In this document: one piece after another, positions 24,293 to 32,598 of the stretch
Position numbering within the stretch: the stretch's first letter is position 1
How the letters are laid out: the number at the start of each line of letters is the position of its first letter
Assembly (NCBI GenBank): GCA_025936045.1
Contig: JAICUB010000040.1
Span: forward strand, 1 to 64,000
DNA: 64,000 bases
Direction: 5' to 3'
Source of the DNA: Polyangiaceae bacterium
Lineage (GTDB): Bacteria; Myxococcota_A; Polyangia; Polyangiales; Polyangiaceae
Notes under the pieces: generated by a model
Told to the model about the DNA's origin: nothing
The model's input: the letters and a program-made list of their open reading frames with translations, nothing else
Databases searched by the model: none
Translations under genes and position numbers: made by a program

Positions 24293-25651
24293 TCAGTCGA
24301 GATCGAGCAGCGCCAGGCGTGCAGCGCCGGGCGCCGTCTCGGCCGCAACGCGTGCCGTGGCGGCGTCCTCTGCGCTCGTCAGCTGCGTGACGAGCGCGAA
24401 ATACTCGCGCTTCATGGCGAGCAGGCGCGCAAGGCGCGCCACCGCCGTTCCCGCAACGGACCAGGTGTCCGCAGCGAGCGCGAACAAGCGCCGGTAGGCG
24501 GCGCTCGACCAGCGCAGCGCCAGGTGATCGAGCACGAGGTGCGGCATGCCGGCCCCCGTGACACGCGCGAGCACCCCGTTCACGAGGTTCATCGCGAGGG
24601 CCTGGTTGCAGGCGCGAAACGGATGCAGCCGCACGAAGCGCTGGTGAAAGTCGGCGAGCGCCGCGAGCGCGGCGGAGCGCTCGCCGTCGTCGGCCGCCGT
24701 GACGGCCGCTGAGAGTGCTGAAAAGAGGCTTACTACGTGCTCGCGCGTGATCGGCCGCGGCGGCGTGAACCAGGTTGCGGGCTCGCGATCGCCTTCCGCC
24801 ATGCCCGTGAGGATGCGACCCCAATCGAGCCCGTCGTCGGTGAGCTCGCGACGTTCGAGCGTCGCTTCGGGATCGCCCGAGAGCTCGGCGAGCAGGGCGC
24901 CGTAACCCTTACCGCCGAGAAGCGGGACGTGAACGCGTGGCCCTTCGAGGAAACGCGTGCCCGCGGGCGTCTCCAGCGTGCGCGACGGTGTCTGCCAGAG
25001 CGCGCCGGGTGACACGCCGCTGCTCGCGACGCGACTCGCTGGACGGTAGAAGTTCTTGCGACTCTCACCGAGGAGCGCGACGACGTGCAGCGCCGAGAGC
25101 TCGCGCAGGGCGGCGTCGGGATCGCCGCTCGCGTTCTCGAGGGCTTCCGCGCGGCGGCGGACCGCGCCCATGTTTTCCCAGTAGGGCCGCTCGATTTCGT
25201 AGGGCGCGCCCGGGAAGCGCGTGATGTCGCTGCCCGAAACCTCGCGCTCGAGCGCGATGACGGCGTGAGGCGCGAACAGCGCGACGCCGAACGTCGCCGC
25301 GAGCACCCTCTGCCGCTCGGACGCGTCGAGCGGAGCGGCCCGGCAGGCTCGCTCGAGCGTCACTTCACCGTCGAAGAGCGCGAAAAAGCGGCGCGCGGCG
25401 CCTTCCGCGACGCCCGGCAGCGGGATGGGTCGGGGTAGCGTGCCGCCGTGGAGCTCGCTGCCCGTCGCGCCGGCGCGTACGGCGACGCCGGGGAGCGAGA
25501 CGAGCACGTCGCCGTCGCGCGCCTCGAACCGCACGCGCGTTTCGCTCTTGAGGTATTCGCCCCCACGCTCCGGCCGCGCGCGGAGCCAGCGCTCGAACGC
25601 CACGCCGTCGGCTCCGAGCGCGGGCGGCTCGAACGCAATCGGCTCGGCCAT
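24293..25651 (-). CDS. Fic-like domain protein with altered active-site motif
   Basis: A 452-residue protein. Near residues 335-400 it has the Fic helical core: F-H-Q-R-F-V-R-L-H-P-F-R-A-C-N-Q then A-L-A-M-N-L-V-N-G-V-L. The catalytic H-P-F is present at 343-345, but canonical D/E-G-N-G-R is replaced by A-C-N-Q-A, so the phosphate-binding loop looks lost or re-tuned. The N-terminal 250 residues are unrecognised beta-rich and helical sequence. The start ATG overlaps the stop of the upstream methyltransferase gene by 1 nt (TGATG), so both are translated together. It may be a catalytically altered Fic or a scaffold. The function is unknown. Confidence 0.65.
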   Translation of the reverse strand: MAEPIAFEPPALGADGVAFERWLRARPERGGEYLKSETRVRFEARDGDVLVSLPGVAVRAGATGSELHGGTLPRPIPLPGVAEGAARRFFALFDGEVTLERACRAAPLDASERQRVLAATFGVALFAPHAVIALEREVSGSDITRFPGAPYEIERPYWENMGAVRRRAEALENASGDPDAALRELSALHVVALLGESRKNFYRPASRVASSGVSPGALWQTPSRTLETPAGTRFLEGPRVHVPLLGGKGYGALLAELSGDPEATLERRELTDDGLDWGRILTGMAEGDREPATWFTPPRPITREHVVSLFSALSAAVTAADDGERSAALAALADFHQRFVRLHPFRACNQALAMNLVNGVLARVTGAGMPHLVLDHLALRWSSAAYRRLFALAADTWSVAGTAVARLARLLAMKREYFALVTQLTSAEDAATARVAAETAPGAARLALLDLD

Positions 25652-26724
25652 CAGCCGAGCGCCTCCGCAAGACCCGCGGGCGTATTGGGAACGACGTGCA
25701 ACTGCCCGGGCCATACCCCGGGAGCGAGCGGGTAGGCGAGGGGCATGAGCCCCGCGATTACGGCGCCCGCCTCGTCGAGGCGCGTCGAGGTTGGATCCAG
25801 CCGCCGCACGACGACGAGGCCGGACGGCGGCGTCAGGATCGTGCGGATCCGCAAGTCAGGCCGCTGCTCGGCGAGCGCCCACGCCGCCTTCCAGGTGTCG
25901 CCCACCCAGAAGCGCGTGCGCCGTTCGCGCGAAGCGGTGGCGCTCGCGACGGGTAGGCAATCGTGCAAAACGATGGTGCTCTCGCGCCCGCACCAGCGTT
26001 CGGCGTGAACGAAGTCGCGGAGCGCGTGCTCGAAGAGGTGCAGCCCGTCGATGAACACGAGCTCGACCGCGCGCGCCCCGAACACTTCGTCGCGCTTTCG
26101 GGTCGCGAAGAACGCGTCGCTCGTCTCGTTCACGACGCGCGCGCCGGCCGGCAAGACGTGCTCGAGCGGCGCGGGCACGGGCTCGACGCCGACCGCGACC
26201 TCTGCCGTCGATGCGAGCGCGAGCGTCGCGCCCGCGGCGACGCCGATTTCGAGGTACGTTGCCGGACGCAGCGCCGCGTGGATGGCGCGGAGCACTTCGC
26301 GGTAAGGCGGGCCCGGCATGAGCAACGCCGCGAGTGTCGGCTGGGCGCCGGGGTAGTCCGGATACGCATCGACCAGGCGCGCGAATTCGGCGACGGCTGC
26401 CGCGCGATCGCCGCTGCGGGCGTCCATTTCGGCGAGCACGGCCAGGGCGTTCAAGTCGGTCGGCCGTGTGCGCACGAGCTCTGCGACGCCCGCACGCGCG
26501 TCGACGCGTTCACCGGCGAGAAAGCGAGCGACGGCGAGTGTGAGCGCGAGCGCCGGCTCCGAGGCGGCGTCCGGCAGCGCGTCCCCGAGCGCGAGCGCAT
26601 GATCGAATGCTCCGCGCTCGAGGCACTGGCGCAAGAAGAACAAGAGCTCGGCGCTCGTCGCGCCGGCGAACGCGCGCCGGATCGCGTCCGGGGCGGGCAC
26701 GAAGCCGTCGGTGCGGGCGCGCAT
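25651..26724 (-). CDS. TPR-linked class I SAM-dependent methyltransferase
   Basis: 357 residues. The N-terminal half (about 15-130) is helical and TPR-like (A-L-T-L-A-V-A-R-F-L-A-G-E, L-N-A-L-A-V-L-A-E-M-D-A-R-S-G-D-R). The C-terminal half is a Methyltransf_24-like domain with Y-L-E-I-G-V-A-A-G at about 158-166, V-G-V-E-P, V-F-I-D-G-L-H at about 223-229 and V-L-H-D-C-L-P. The I-D-G-x-H motif is usual in sugar or small-molecule methyltransferases. The substrate is unknown. The ATG at 26724 is chosen. In-frame sequence further upstream overlaps purL antisense and has no motif. It is coupled to the Fic-like gene and divergent from purL. Confidence 0.8.
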   Translation of the reverse strand: MRARTDGFVPAPDAIRRAFAGATSAELLFFLRQCLERGAFDHALALGDALPDAASEPALALTLAVARFLAGERVDARAGVAELVRTRPTDLNALAVLAEMDARSGDRAAAVAEFARLVDAYPDYPGAQPTLAALLMPGPPYREVLRAIHAALRPATYLEIGVAAGATLALASTAEVAVGVEPVPAPLEHVLPAGARVVNETSDAFFATRKRDEVFGARAVELVFIDGLHLFEHALRDFVHAERWCGRESTIVLHDCLPVASATASRERRTRFWVGDTWKAAWALAEQRPDLRIRTILTPPSGLVVVRRLDPTSTRLDEAGAVIAGLMPLAYPLAPGVWPGQLHVVPNTPAGLAEALG

Positions 26725-26815
26725 GGCGCAAGCGTAGCTTCGAACCGCCGCATTTTTGGCCGCATTTTTCCGTGCCCCCACCGCTTCCGCGACAGATGGT
26801 AGGTAGGGGCTTCGC

Positions 26816-29800
26816 ATGCTGAGGCTCTCCGGCCGCACCGCCCTCACACCCTTCCGAAAGCAGCAGCTCCTCGCCAAGATCGGACCTGTCGCCCCGCGCG
26901 TGAGCGGCGTCAGCGCCACGTACCAGTACTTCGTGGACGTGACGCGGAGCTCGCTCGAGCTCGAGCGGCGGCTGGCCGAGCTCCTCCCGCTCGCTACCGG
27001 TCCGGAGAGCGGCGAGGGCAAGCTCCTCGTCGTGGTCCCGCGAGTCGGGACGCTCTCGCCGTGGGCGTCCAAAGCGACCGACATCGCGAAGAGCTGCGAG
27101 CTCGGCGAGGTACGTTGTATCGAGCGTGGCGTCGCATTCCGGCTCGCGGGTGAGCTCACGCCCGCCGAGCTCGATCGCGTCAAGGCGCTGCTTCACGACC
27201 GTATGACCGAGGCGGTGTTCGAGCGCCTGGAAGACGCCGCGCGGCTCTTCCGGCGCGAGGCGCCGCGCCGGTGCGAGCGCGTGCCCGTCCTCGACGACGG
27301 CCGCGACGCGCTCGTGAAAGCCAACATGAAGCTCGGGCTCGCGCTCGACCGCGAAGAGATCGACTATCTCGTCGCGAGCTTTGCTTCGCTCCGGCGCGAT
27401 CCGACGGACGTCGAGCTCATGATGTTCGCCCAGGCGAACAGCGAGCACTGCCGCCACAAAATCTTCAAGGCCGACTTCATCGTCGACGGCGAGCCGCAAC
27501 CGCGCTCGCTGTTCGGGATGATCCGCAACACGCACGAGCAAGCGCCCGACGGCACGCTCTCGGCTTACAAAGACAACGCCGCCGTCGCGCGCGGCCACGT
27601 CGCCGATCGCTTCTTACCGAACCCGCTCAGCGGTCGCTACGAGACGGTGAGCGAAATCACGTCGCTCGTCGTCAAGTGCGAGACGCACAACCACCCGACG
27701 GCGATCTCTCCGCGCCCCGGCGCAGCCACCGGCAGCGGCGGCGAAATTCGCGATGAAGGCGCGACCGGCCGCGGCGCCAAGCCGAAGGCGGGAGTCACGG
27801 GTTTCACGGTGTCTCACCTCCGGATCCCCGGCTTCGTTCAACCGTGGGAGACGCCCGGCGTCGGCAAGCCGCATCGCATCGTCTCGGCGCTCGACATCAT
27901 GCTGGACGGGCCGCTCGGCGGCGCAGCGTTCAACAACGAGTTCGGGCGGCCGGGCGTGCTCGGCTATTTTCGCACCTTCGAGCAGCAGGTCGAGACGTCC
28001 GACGGCCTCGAATGGCGCGGCTACCACAAGCCGATCATGCTCGCGGGCGGCGTCGGGAACATCCGGCCGATGCTGGTCGAGAAAGAGCGTTTCGGGGCGG
28101 ACACGGTGATCGTCGTGCTCGGCGGGCCGGCGCTGCTCATCGGTCTCGGCGGTGGCGCCGCTTCGTCGATGGCCGCGGGCTCGAGCAGCGCGGATTTGGA
28201 TTTCGCGAGCGTGCAGCGCGACAACCCGGAGATGGAGCGGCGCTGCCAAGAGGTGATCGACCGCGCTTCTGCCCTCGGCGAGGCGACGCCCATCCTCTCG
28301 ATCCACGACGTCGGGGCCGGCGGGCTTTCGAACGCGATCCCGGAGCTCCTGAACGATGCCGGTTGCGGCGGGCGGCTCGAGCTTCGCGACGTGCCCAACG
28401 CCGAGCCCGGCATGAGCCCGCTCGAGATCTGGTGCAACGAAGCGCAGGAACGCTACGTCCTCGCCGTTGCGCCCGAGCGCCTCGACGTCTTGCGCGATCT
28501 TTGCGAACGCGAGCGCTGCCCGTACGCGGTGCTCGGCCGCGCGACCGACGACGGTATCCTCGTCGTTACCGATCGGGAGCTCGGCGACACGCCCATCGAG
28601 CTGCCGCTCTCGCTCCTCTTCGGCAACGCGCCGAAGCTCACGCGCCGCGTTTCACGCCGGCAAGCCGTCGCCAAAGCGTTCGATCCCCAGCGCGTCGACC
28701 TCGCCGAGGCGGCCCTGCGCGTGCTTCGTCTGCCGTGCGTCGCCGCCAAGGATTTTCTCGTCACCATCGGCGATCGCACCGTGAGCGGCCTCATCGCGCG
28801 CGACCCCATGGTCGGGCGCTACCAGGTGCCGGTCGCGGACGCCGCGGTGACGCTCGCGAGCTACGGCGGCTACACGGGCGAAGCCATGGCGATGGGCGAG
28901 CGGAGCCCAGTCGCCGTGCTCGACGCCGCCGCTTCGGCACGGCTCGCCGTGGGAGAAGCCCTGCTGAATCTAGCGTCGGCGCCCGTAGCGGCCCTCGGCG
29001 ACGTGAAGCTCTCGGCGAACTGGATGGCGGCAGCCGGACATCCGGGCGAGGACGCGGCGCTCTTCGACGCCGTGCATGCCGTCGGCATGGAGCTCTGCCC
29101 CGCGCTCGGCATCTCCATCCCCGTCGGCAAGGACTCGCTCAGCATGCGCGTCGTGTGGGACGAGGGCAAACGCTCGATCACCGCTCCCGTCTCGCTCGTC
29201 GTCACGGCGTTTGCCCGGGTCGAGGACGCGCGTCAGGCGCTCACGCCGGAGCTCGTCGTGGATTCTGGCGAAACGGAGCTCTTGCTCGTCGATCTCGGCG
29301 CCGGACGCGGGCGGCTCGGTGGCTCCGCGGTCGCGCAGGTCTACGGCGCGCTCGGCACGGACCCGCCCGACGCTGACGATCCGGAGGCCCTGCGTGGGTT
29401 GTTCTCGGCGATGTGCGAGCTCCGCGCCGCGGGCCTCGTGCTCGCTTACCATGACCGCTCCGACGGAGGCCTCTTCGTCACGCTCGCCGAGATGGCGTTC
29501 GCCGCGAACAGCGGACTCCGGGCCCGGCTCGACGACACGGCGCCCGACGCGTTTTCGGCCCTCTTCAACGAAGAGCTCGGCGCCGTCCTGCAGGTGCGCG
29601 CGAGCGACACGGAGCGCGTGCTCGCGACGCTCGTGCGGCACGGTTTGAAGCGCGGCGAGCACCTGTTCGTCCTCGGCGCGCCCACGGACGACGGTCACCT
29701 GAGCTTCGAGTACGGCCCCAAACCGCTCTTCAGCGAAGAGCTCACGAAGCTCCGGCTCGCGTGGTCGGAGACGACGTACCGAATGCAGGCCTTGCGTGAC

Positions 29801-30697
29801 AACTCCGACTGCGCGCGCGAGGCCTACGACGCGCTGTCGGATCCGCCGTCACTCGCTCTTTCCCCTGCGCTCGCCTTCGAGCTCGACGCCGATCCGGCGC
29901 GACCTTTCGTGAGCTCGGCGAAGGAGCGCCCGCGCGTCGCGATCCTGCGCGAGCAGGGCGTGAACGGCCAAGTCGAGATGGCGGCCGCGTTCACCCAAGC
30001 CGGCTTCGACGCCATCGACGTGCACATGAGCGACGTGCTCGCCGATCGCGCGCCGCTCGAGCAGGTTCGCGGCATCGTTCTCTGCGGCGGCTTCTCGTAC
30101 GGTGACGTGCTCGGGGCCGGCCAGGGCTGGGCGCGCTCGATTTTGCTCCACGCGCGCGCTCGCGAGCGGATGACGACTCTCTTCGCGCGCAAGGACACGT
30201 TCGCGCTCGGCGTGTGCAACGGCTGCCAGACGCTCTCCGCCCTCAAAGGGTTGATTCCGGGTGCGGAAAATTGGCCGAGCCTGGAGCGTAATCTGTCCGA
30301 GCAGTTCGAGGGGCGACTCGCGCAGGTCGCCATCGGCAAATCGCCGTCCATCTTCTTTCAGGGCATGGAGGGCTCCGTGCTTCCGATCCCCGTGGCCCAC
30401 GGCGAGGGCCGCATGGAGTTTGCGCCCGGCGCGCTCGCCGCCTGCGAAAAGGACGGTCTCGTTTCGCTCCGCTACGTCGACGGACGCGGCGGCGTCGCCG
30501 AGCGCTACCCCCAAAACCCGAACGGCTCGCCCGCGGGCATCACGGGTCTCACGACTCCCGACGGCCGCGTCACCATCGTGATGCCGCATCCGGAACGCGC
30601 ATTTCGCAGCGTCCAGCACTCGTGGCACCCGCGCGGCTGGGGCGAGCACGGCCCGCTCTTCCGCATGTTCCAGAACGCGCGGGCGTGGGTTCGATAA
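26816..30697 (+). CDS. purL: Phosphoribosylformylglycinamidine synthase, single-chain form
   Basis: A 1293-residue FGAM synthase, step four of purine synthesis: FGAR, glutamine and ATP give FGAM. Length and order match the proteobacterial large form: N-terminal PurS-like region (1-150), linker, two AIRS-like halves and a C-terminal class I glutaminase. Motifs seen are N-S-E-H-C-R-H at about 215, H-N-H-P-T-A-I-S-P, A-L-G-V-C-N-G-C-Q with the nucleophile Cys near 1140, and V-M-P-H-P-E-R near 1260. The ammonia-channel enzyme works as a monomer. It is a stand-alone gene with an ATG at 26816 preceded by a GGTAGGGG-like ribosome site. Confidence 0.97.
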   Translation: MLRLSGRTALTPFRKQQLLAKIGPVAPRVSGVSATYQYFVDVTRSSLELERRLAELLPLATGPESGEGKLLVVVPRVGTLSPWASKATDIAKSCELGEVRCIERGVAFRLAGELTPAELDRVKALLHDRMTEAVFERLEDAARLFRREAPRRCERVPVLDDGRDALVKANMKLGLALDREEIDYLVASFASLRRDPTDVELMMFAQANSEHCRHKIFKADFIVDGEPQPRSLFGMIRNTHEQAPDGTLSAYKDNAAVARGHVADRFLPNPLSGRYETVSEITSLVVKCETHNHPTAISPRPGAATGSGGEIRDEGATGRGAKPKAGVTGFTVSHLRIPGFVQPWETPGVGKPHRIVSALDIMLDGPLGGAAFNNEFGRPGVLGYFRTFEQQVETSDGLEWRGYHKPIMLAGGVGNIRPMLVEKERFGADTVIVVLGGPALLIGLGGGAASSMAAGSSSADLDFASVQRDNPEMERRCQEVIDRASALGEATPILSIHDVGAGGLSNAIPELLNDAGCGGRLELRDVPNAEPGMSPLEIWCNEAQERYVLAVAPERLDVLRDLCERERCPYAVLGRATDDGILVVTDRELGDTPIELPLSLLFGNAPKLTRRVSRRQAVAKAFDPQRVDLAEAALRVLRLPCVAAKDFLVTIGDRTVSGLIARDPMVGRYQVPVADAAVTLASYGGYTGEAMAMGERSPVAVLDAAASARLAVGEALLNLASAPVAALGDVKLSANWMAAAGHPGEDAALFDAVHAVGMELCPALGISIPVGKDSLSMRVVWDEGKRSITAPVSLVVTAFARVEDARQALTPELVVDSGETELLLVDLGAGRGRLGGSAVAQVYGALGTDPPDADDPEALRGLFSAMCELRAAGLVLAYHDRSDGGLFVTLAEMAFAANSGLRARLDDTAPDAFSALFNEELGAVLQVRASDTERVLATLVRHGLKRGEHLFVLGAPTDDGHLSFEYGPKPLFSEELTKLRLAWSETTYRMQALRDNSDCAREAYDALSDPPSLALSPALAFELDADPARPFVSSAKERPRVAILREQGVNGQVEMAAAFTQAGFDAIDVHMSDVLADRAPLEQVRGIVLCGGFSYGDVLGAGQGWARSILLHARARERMTTLFARKDTFALGVCNGCQTLSALKGLIPGAENWPSLERNLSEQFEGRLAQVAIGKSPSIFFQGMEGSVLPIPVAHGEGRMEFAPGALAACEKDGLVSLRYVDGRGGVAERYPQNPNGSPAGITGLTTPDGRVTIVMPHPERAFRSVQHSWHPRGWGEHGPLFRMFQNARAWVR

Positions 30698-30919
30698 CCG
30701 CTCGACGCTCACCTTTTCCCGACGAGCAGCGGCGGCACGTCTGCCGGCGTCGCAGTTTTCCGCAGGTATGAGGCCTGAGCATCCCCCATCTAGCCTGGGC
30801 GTGCATCAGGTCTAACGCCAGGTCTTGGAGACCCGGGTCGTAGGTCGCGGCTGCGCGCCCGCAATTTATGAGGACTCGAGAAGGCCTTTGTTGCTAGCTT
30901 CCCCCTGAACGGGCGCAGA

Positions 30920-30937
30920 CTCCGCCGCGACGCGGAG
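30920..30937. repeat. Small inverted repeat in the leader of the OmpA/TSP3 gene
   Basis: CTCCGC and GCGGAG flank a 6-nt loop, about 48 bp upstream of the ATG at 30985. It could be an RNA hairpin in the 5' leader or an operator. It lies in the 287-bp gap after purL, in which no other gene or site was recognised. Confidence 0.35.
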
Positions 30938-30984
30938 GTTCGGCTGGGGTAGTCAGCAGCGCTCTTGAAACTGGAGCGGCGGAG

Positions 30985-32598
30985 ATGCGGGATCTGCGAA
31001 GAGCACTGGACCTTTGGCGGAAGTCTGGGGCGCCCGCGGGCCTCTCCATTGCTTTGGTGGCTTCCTATGCCGGGGCCGCGACCAAGGGCTTTGCGCTGGA
31101 TCACTTCCGTCCTGCGGATCCGGGGAGCGAGTGGTTCGCCCTCGATTCTCTCGACCTTCGTGGGCACCTGCGTTGGGCGGCCGGGATCACGGGCGACTAC
31201 GCTTATCGACCGCTCGTTGTCTTCGACGCGGGCGACGACGCGCTCGGCCCCGTCGTGAAGCATCAGCTTTTCGCGCACCTTGGTGGCAGCGTAGTGCTGT
31301 GGGAACGACTGAAGCTCGGCGTGAGCTTGCCGGTCCTGCTGGTGAACGAAGGCGAGCCGCTCGTCATCGGCACGACGGCGCTCGCGGCGGACTCGGGGCC
31401 CGGCGTCGGCGATCTGCGAATGACGGGGGAAGCGCGGCTCTATGGTGCCTACGCTTCGCCATTTTCTCTGGCGCTCGAAACCGCGGCGTTCTTTCCGACC
31501 GGCAGGCGGGCTGCTTTCACTAGCGATCGGTACGTACGAGCCGCCGGTGACGTACGGATTGCCGGCGACGTAGGCACGCTCGCCTATGCCGGCTCTACGG
31601 GGCTGCTCGCGCGGGCAGAGCGCGAGGTGGCAGGCGCTCCGATCGGCACGGCCTGGACGTTCGCCGCCGCCATGGGACTCCGCTTGCTCGAGCGCCGGTT
31701 GCTTCTGGGTCCGGAGCTCTGGGGTTCGACGGTGATTGCGCCGTCCGTGTCGCAGGGGGTCTTCTCCAAGACGGGAACCCCCTTCGAGCTCGTCGTGGGC
31801 GGGCACTATGCGATCGAGGGCTTTCGCTTCGGGCTCGGTGTCGGCCCCGGCTTCGGTCGCGGCATTGGAACCCCGGCGTTACGGGTGCTGGCCGGCGCTG
31901 AGTGGAGTCCGGAGCCCGACGCGCCTCCGACCGTTCCGGTGCCGCCTGACGGCGATCGCGACGGAGTGCTCGACGGCGACGACGCTTGCCCCGAGCTACC
32001 GGGTCCAAGCTCCGCGCGGGGTTGCCCTCCGCCGTCCGAGCCCGTCGTCCAGGCGCCGACCCCGCCGCCCGCGCCCATGTCTCCGCCTGTTCCGAGCGAT
32101 CACGACGCGGACGGCGTGCCCGACGGTGACGACGCGTGTCCGGATATCGCGGGGCCCCCGAACACCGACGCCGCGCGCAACGGCTGTCCGCTCGTCGAGG
32201 TTCGAGGCGATCGGATTGATATCCTCGAACGCATCGAGTTCGAGCTCGCGAGCGCGAAGCTCAAGCCCGAAAGCGACGCGGTGTTGTCGGCCGTGCTCGA
32301 GGTGCTCACCGCGCATCCAGAAATCCGGCGCGTCGAAGTGCAAGGGCACACGGATTCGCGCGGACGACGCGCCAAGAACCGCGAGCTCTCTCGCGCGCGC
32401 GCCGACGCGGTGGTGGCTTGGCTCGTCGGGCACGGCGTCGCCGCCGCGCGTTTGAAGGCCGCAGGGTTCGGGGCCGACAGGCCCCTCACGACGAACGCGA
32501 CGGAAGAGGGCCGGCAGACCAACCGGCGCGTCGAGTTTCATTTCCTCGAGGTTACGCGTTCCGATGCCGCGAAATCGGAACAGGGAGGTACACCATGA
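30985..32598 (+). CDS. Outer-membrane OmpA-family protein with TSP3 calcium repeats
   Basis: 537 residues. A long signal sequence (about 1-33, ending A-G-A-A-T) is followed by a beta-rich region of about 270 residues resembling outer-membrane beta-barrel sequence. Two thrombospondin-type-3 segments come next (D-R-D-G-V-L-D-G-D-D-A-C at about 330-341 and D-A-D-G-V-P-D-G-D-D-A-C at about 374-385) with Pro-rich spacers. A C-terminal OmpA domain (about 415-525) has G-H-T-D-S-R-G-R and N-R-R-V-E-F. It would sit in the outer membrane, bind calcium and hold peptidoglycan. The stop overlaps the start of the giant repeat gene (ATGA), so the two products are probably made together. Confidence 0.87.
   Translation: MRDLRRALDLWRKSGAPAGLSIALVASYAGAATKGFALDHFRPADPGSEWFALDSLDLRGHLRWAAGITGDYAYRPLVVFDAGDDALGPVVKHQLFAHLGGSVVLWERLKLGVSLPVLLVNEGEPLVIGTTALAADSGPGVGDLRMTGEARLYGAYASPFSLALETAAFFPTGRRAAFTSDRYVRAAGDVRIAGDVGTLAYAGSTGLLARAEREVAGAPIGTAWTFAAAMGLRLLERRLLLGPELWGSTVIAPSVSQGVFSKTGTPFELVVGGHYAIEGFRFGLGVGPGFGRGIGTPALRVLAGAEWSPEPDAPPTVPVPPDGDRDGVLDGDDACPELPGPSSARGCPPPSEPVVQAPTPPPAPMSPPVPSDHDADGVPDGDDACPDIAGPPNTDAARNGCPLVEVRGDRIDILERIEFELASAKLKPESDAVLSAVLEVLTAHPEIRRVEVQGHTDSRGRRAKNRELSRARADAVVAWLVGHGVAAARLKAAGFGADRPLTTNATEEGRQTNRRVEFHFLEVTRSDAAKSEQGGTP

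Noticed and set aside
26740..26790. Repeated GCCGCATTTTT motif before purL
   Set aside because: Two 11-bp copies side by side are not enough to call a regulatory site, and no PurR-like palindrome is visible.
32418..32594. Upstream extension of the giant gene into the OmpA gene
   Set aside because: The added residues are Arg-rich shadow, while the ATG at 32595 begins a proper signal sequence and forms an ATGA overlap.
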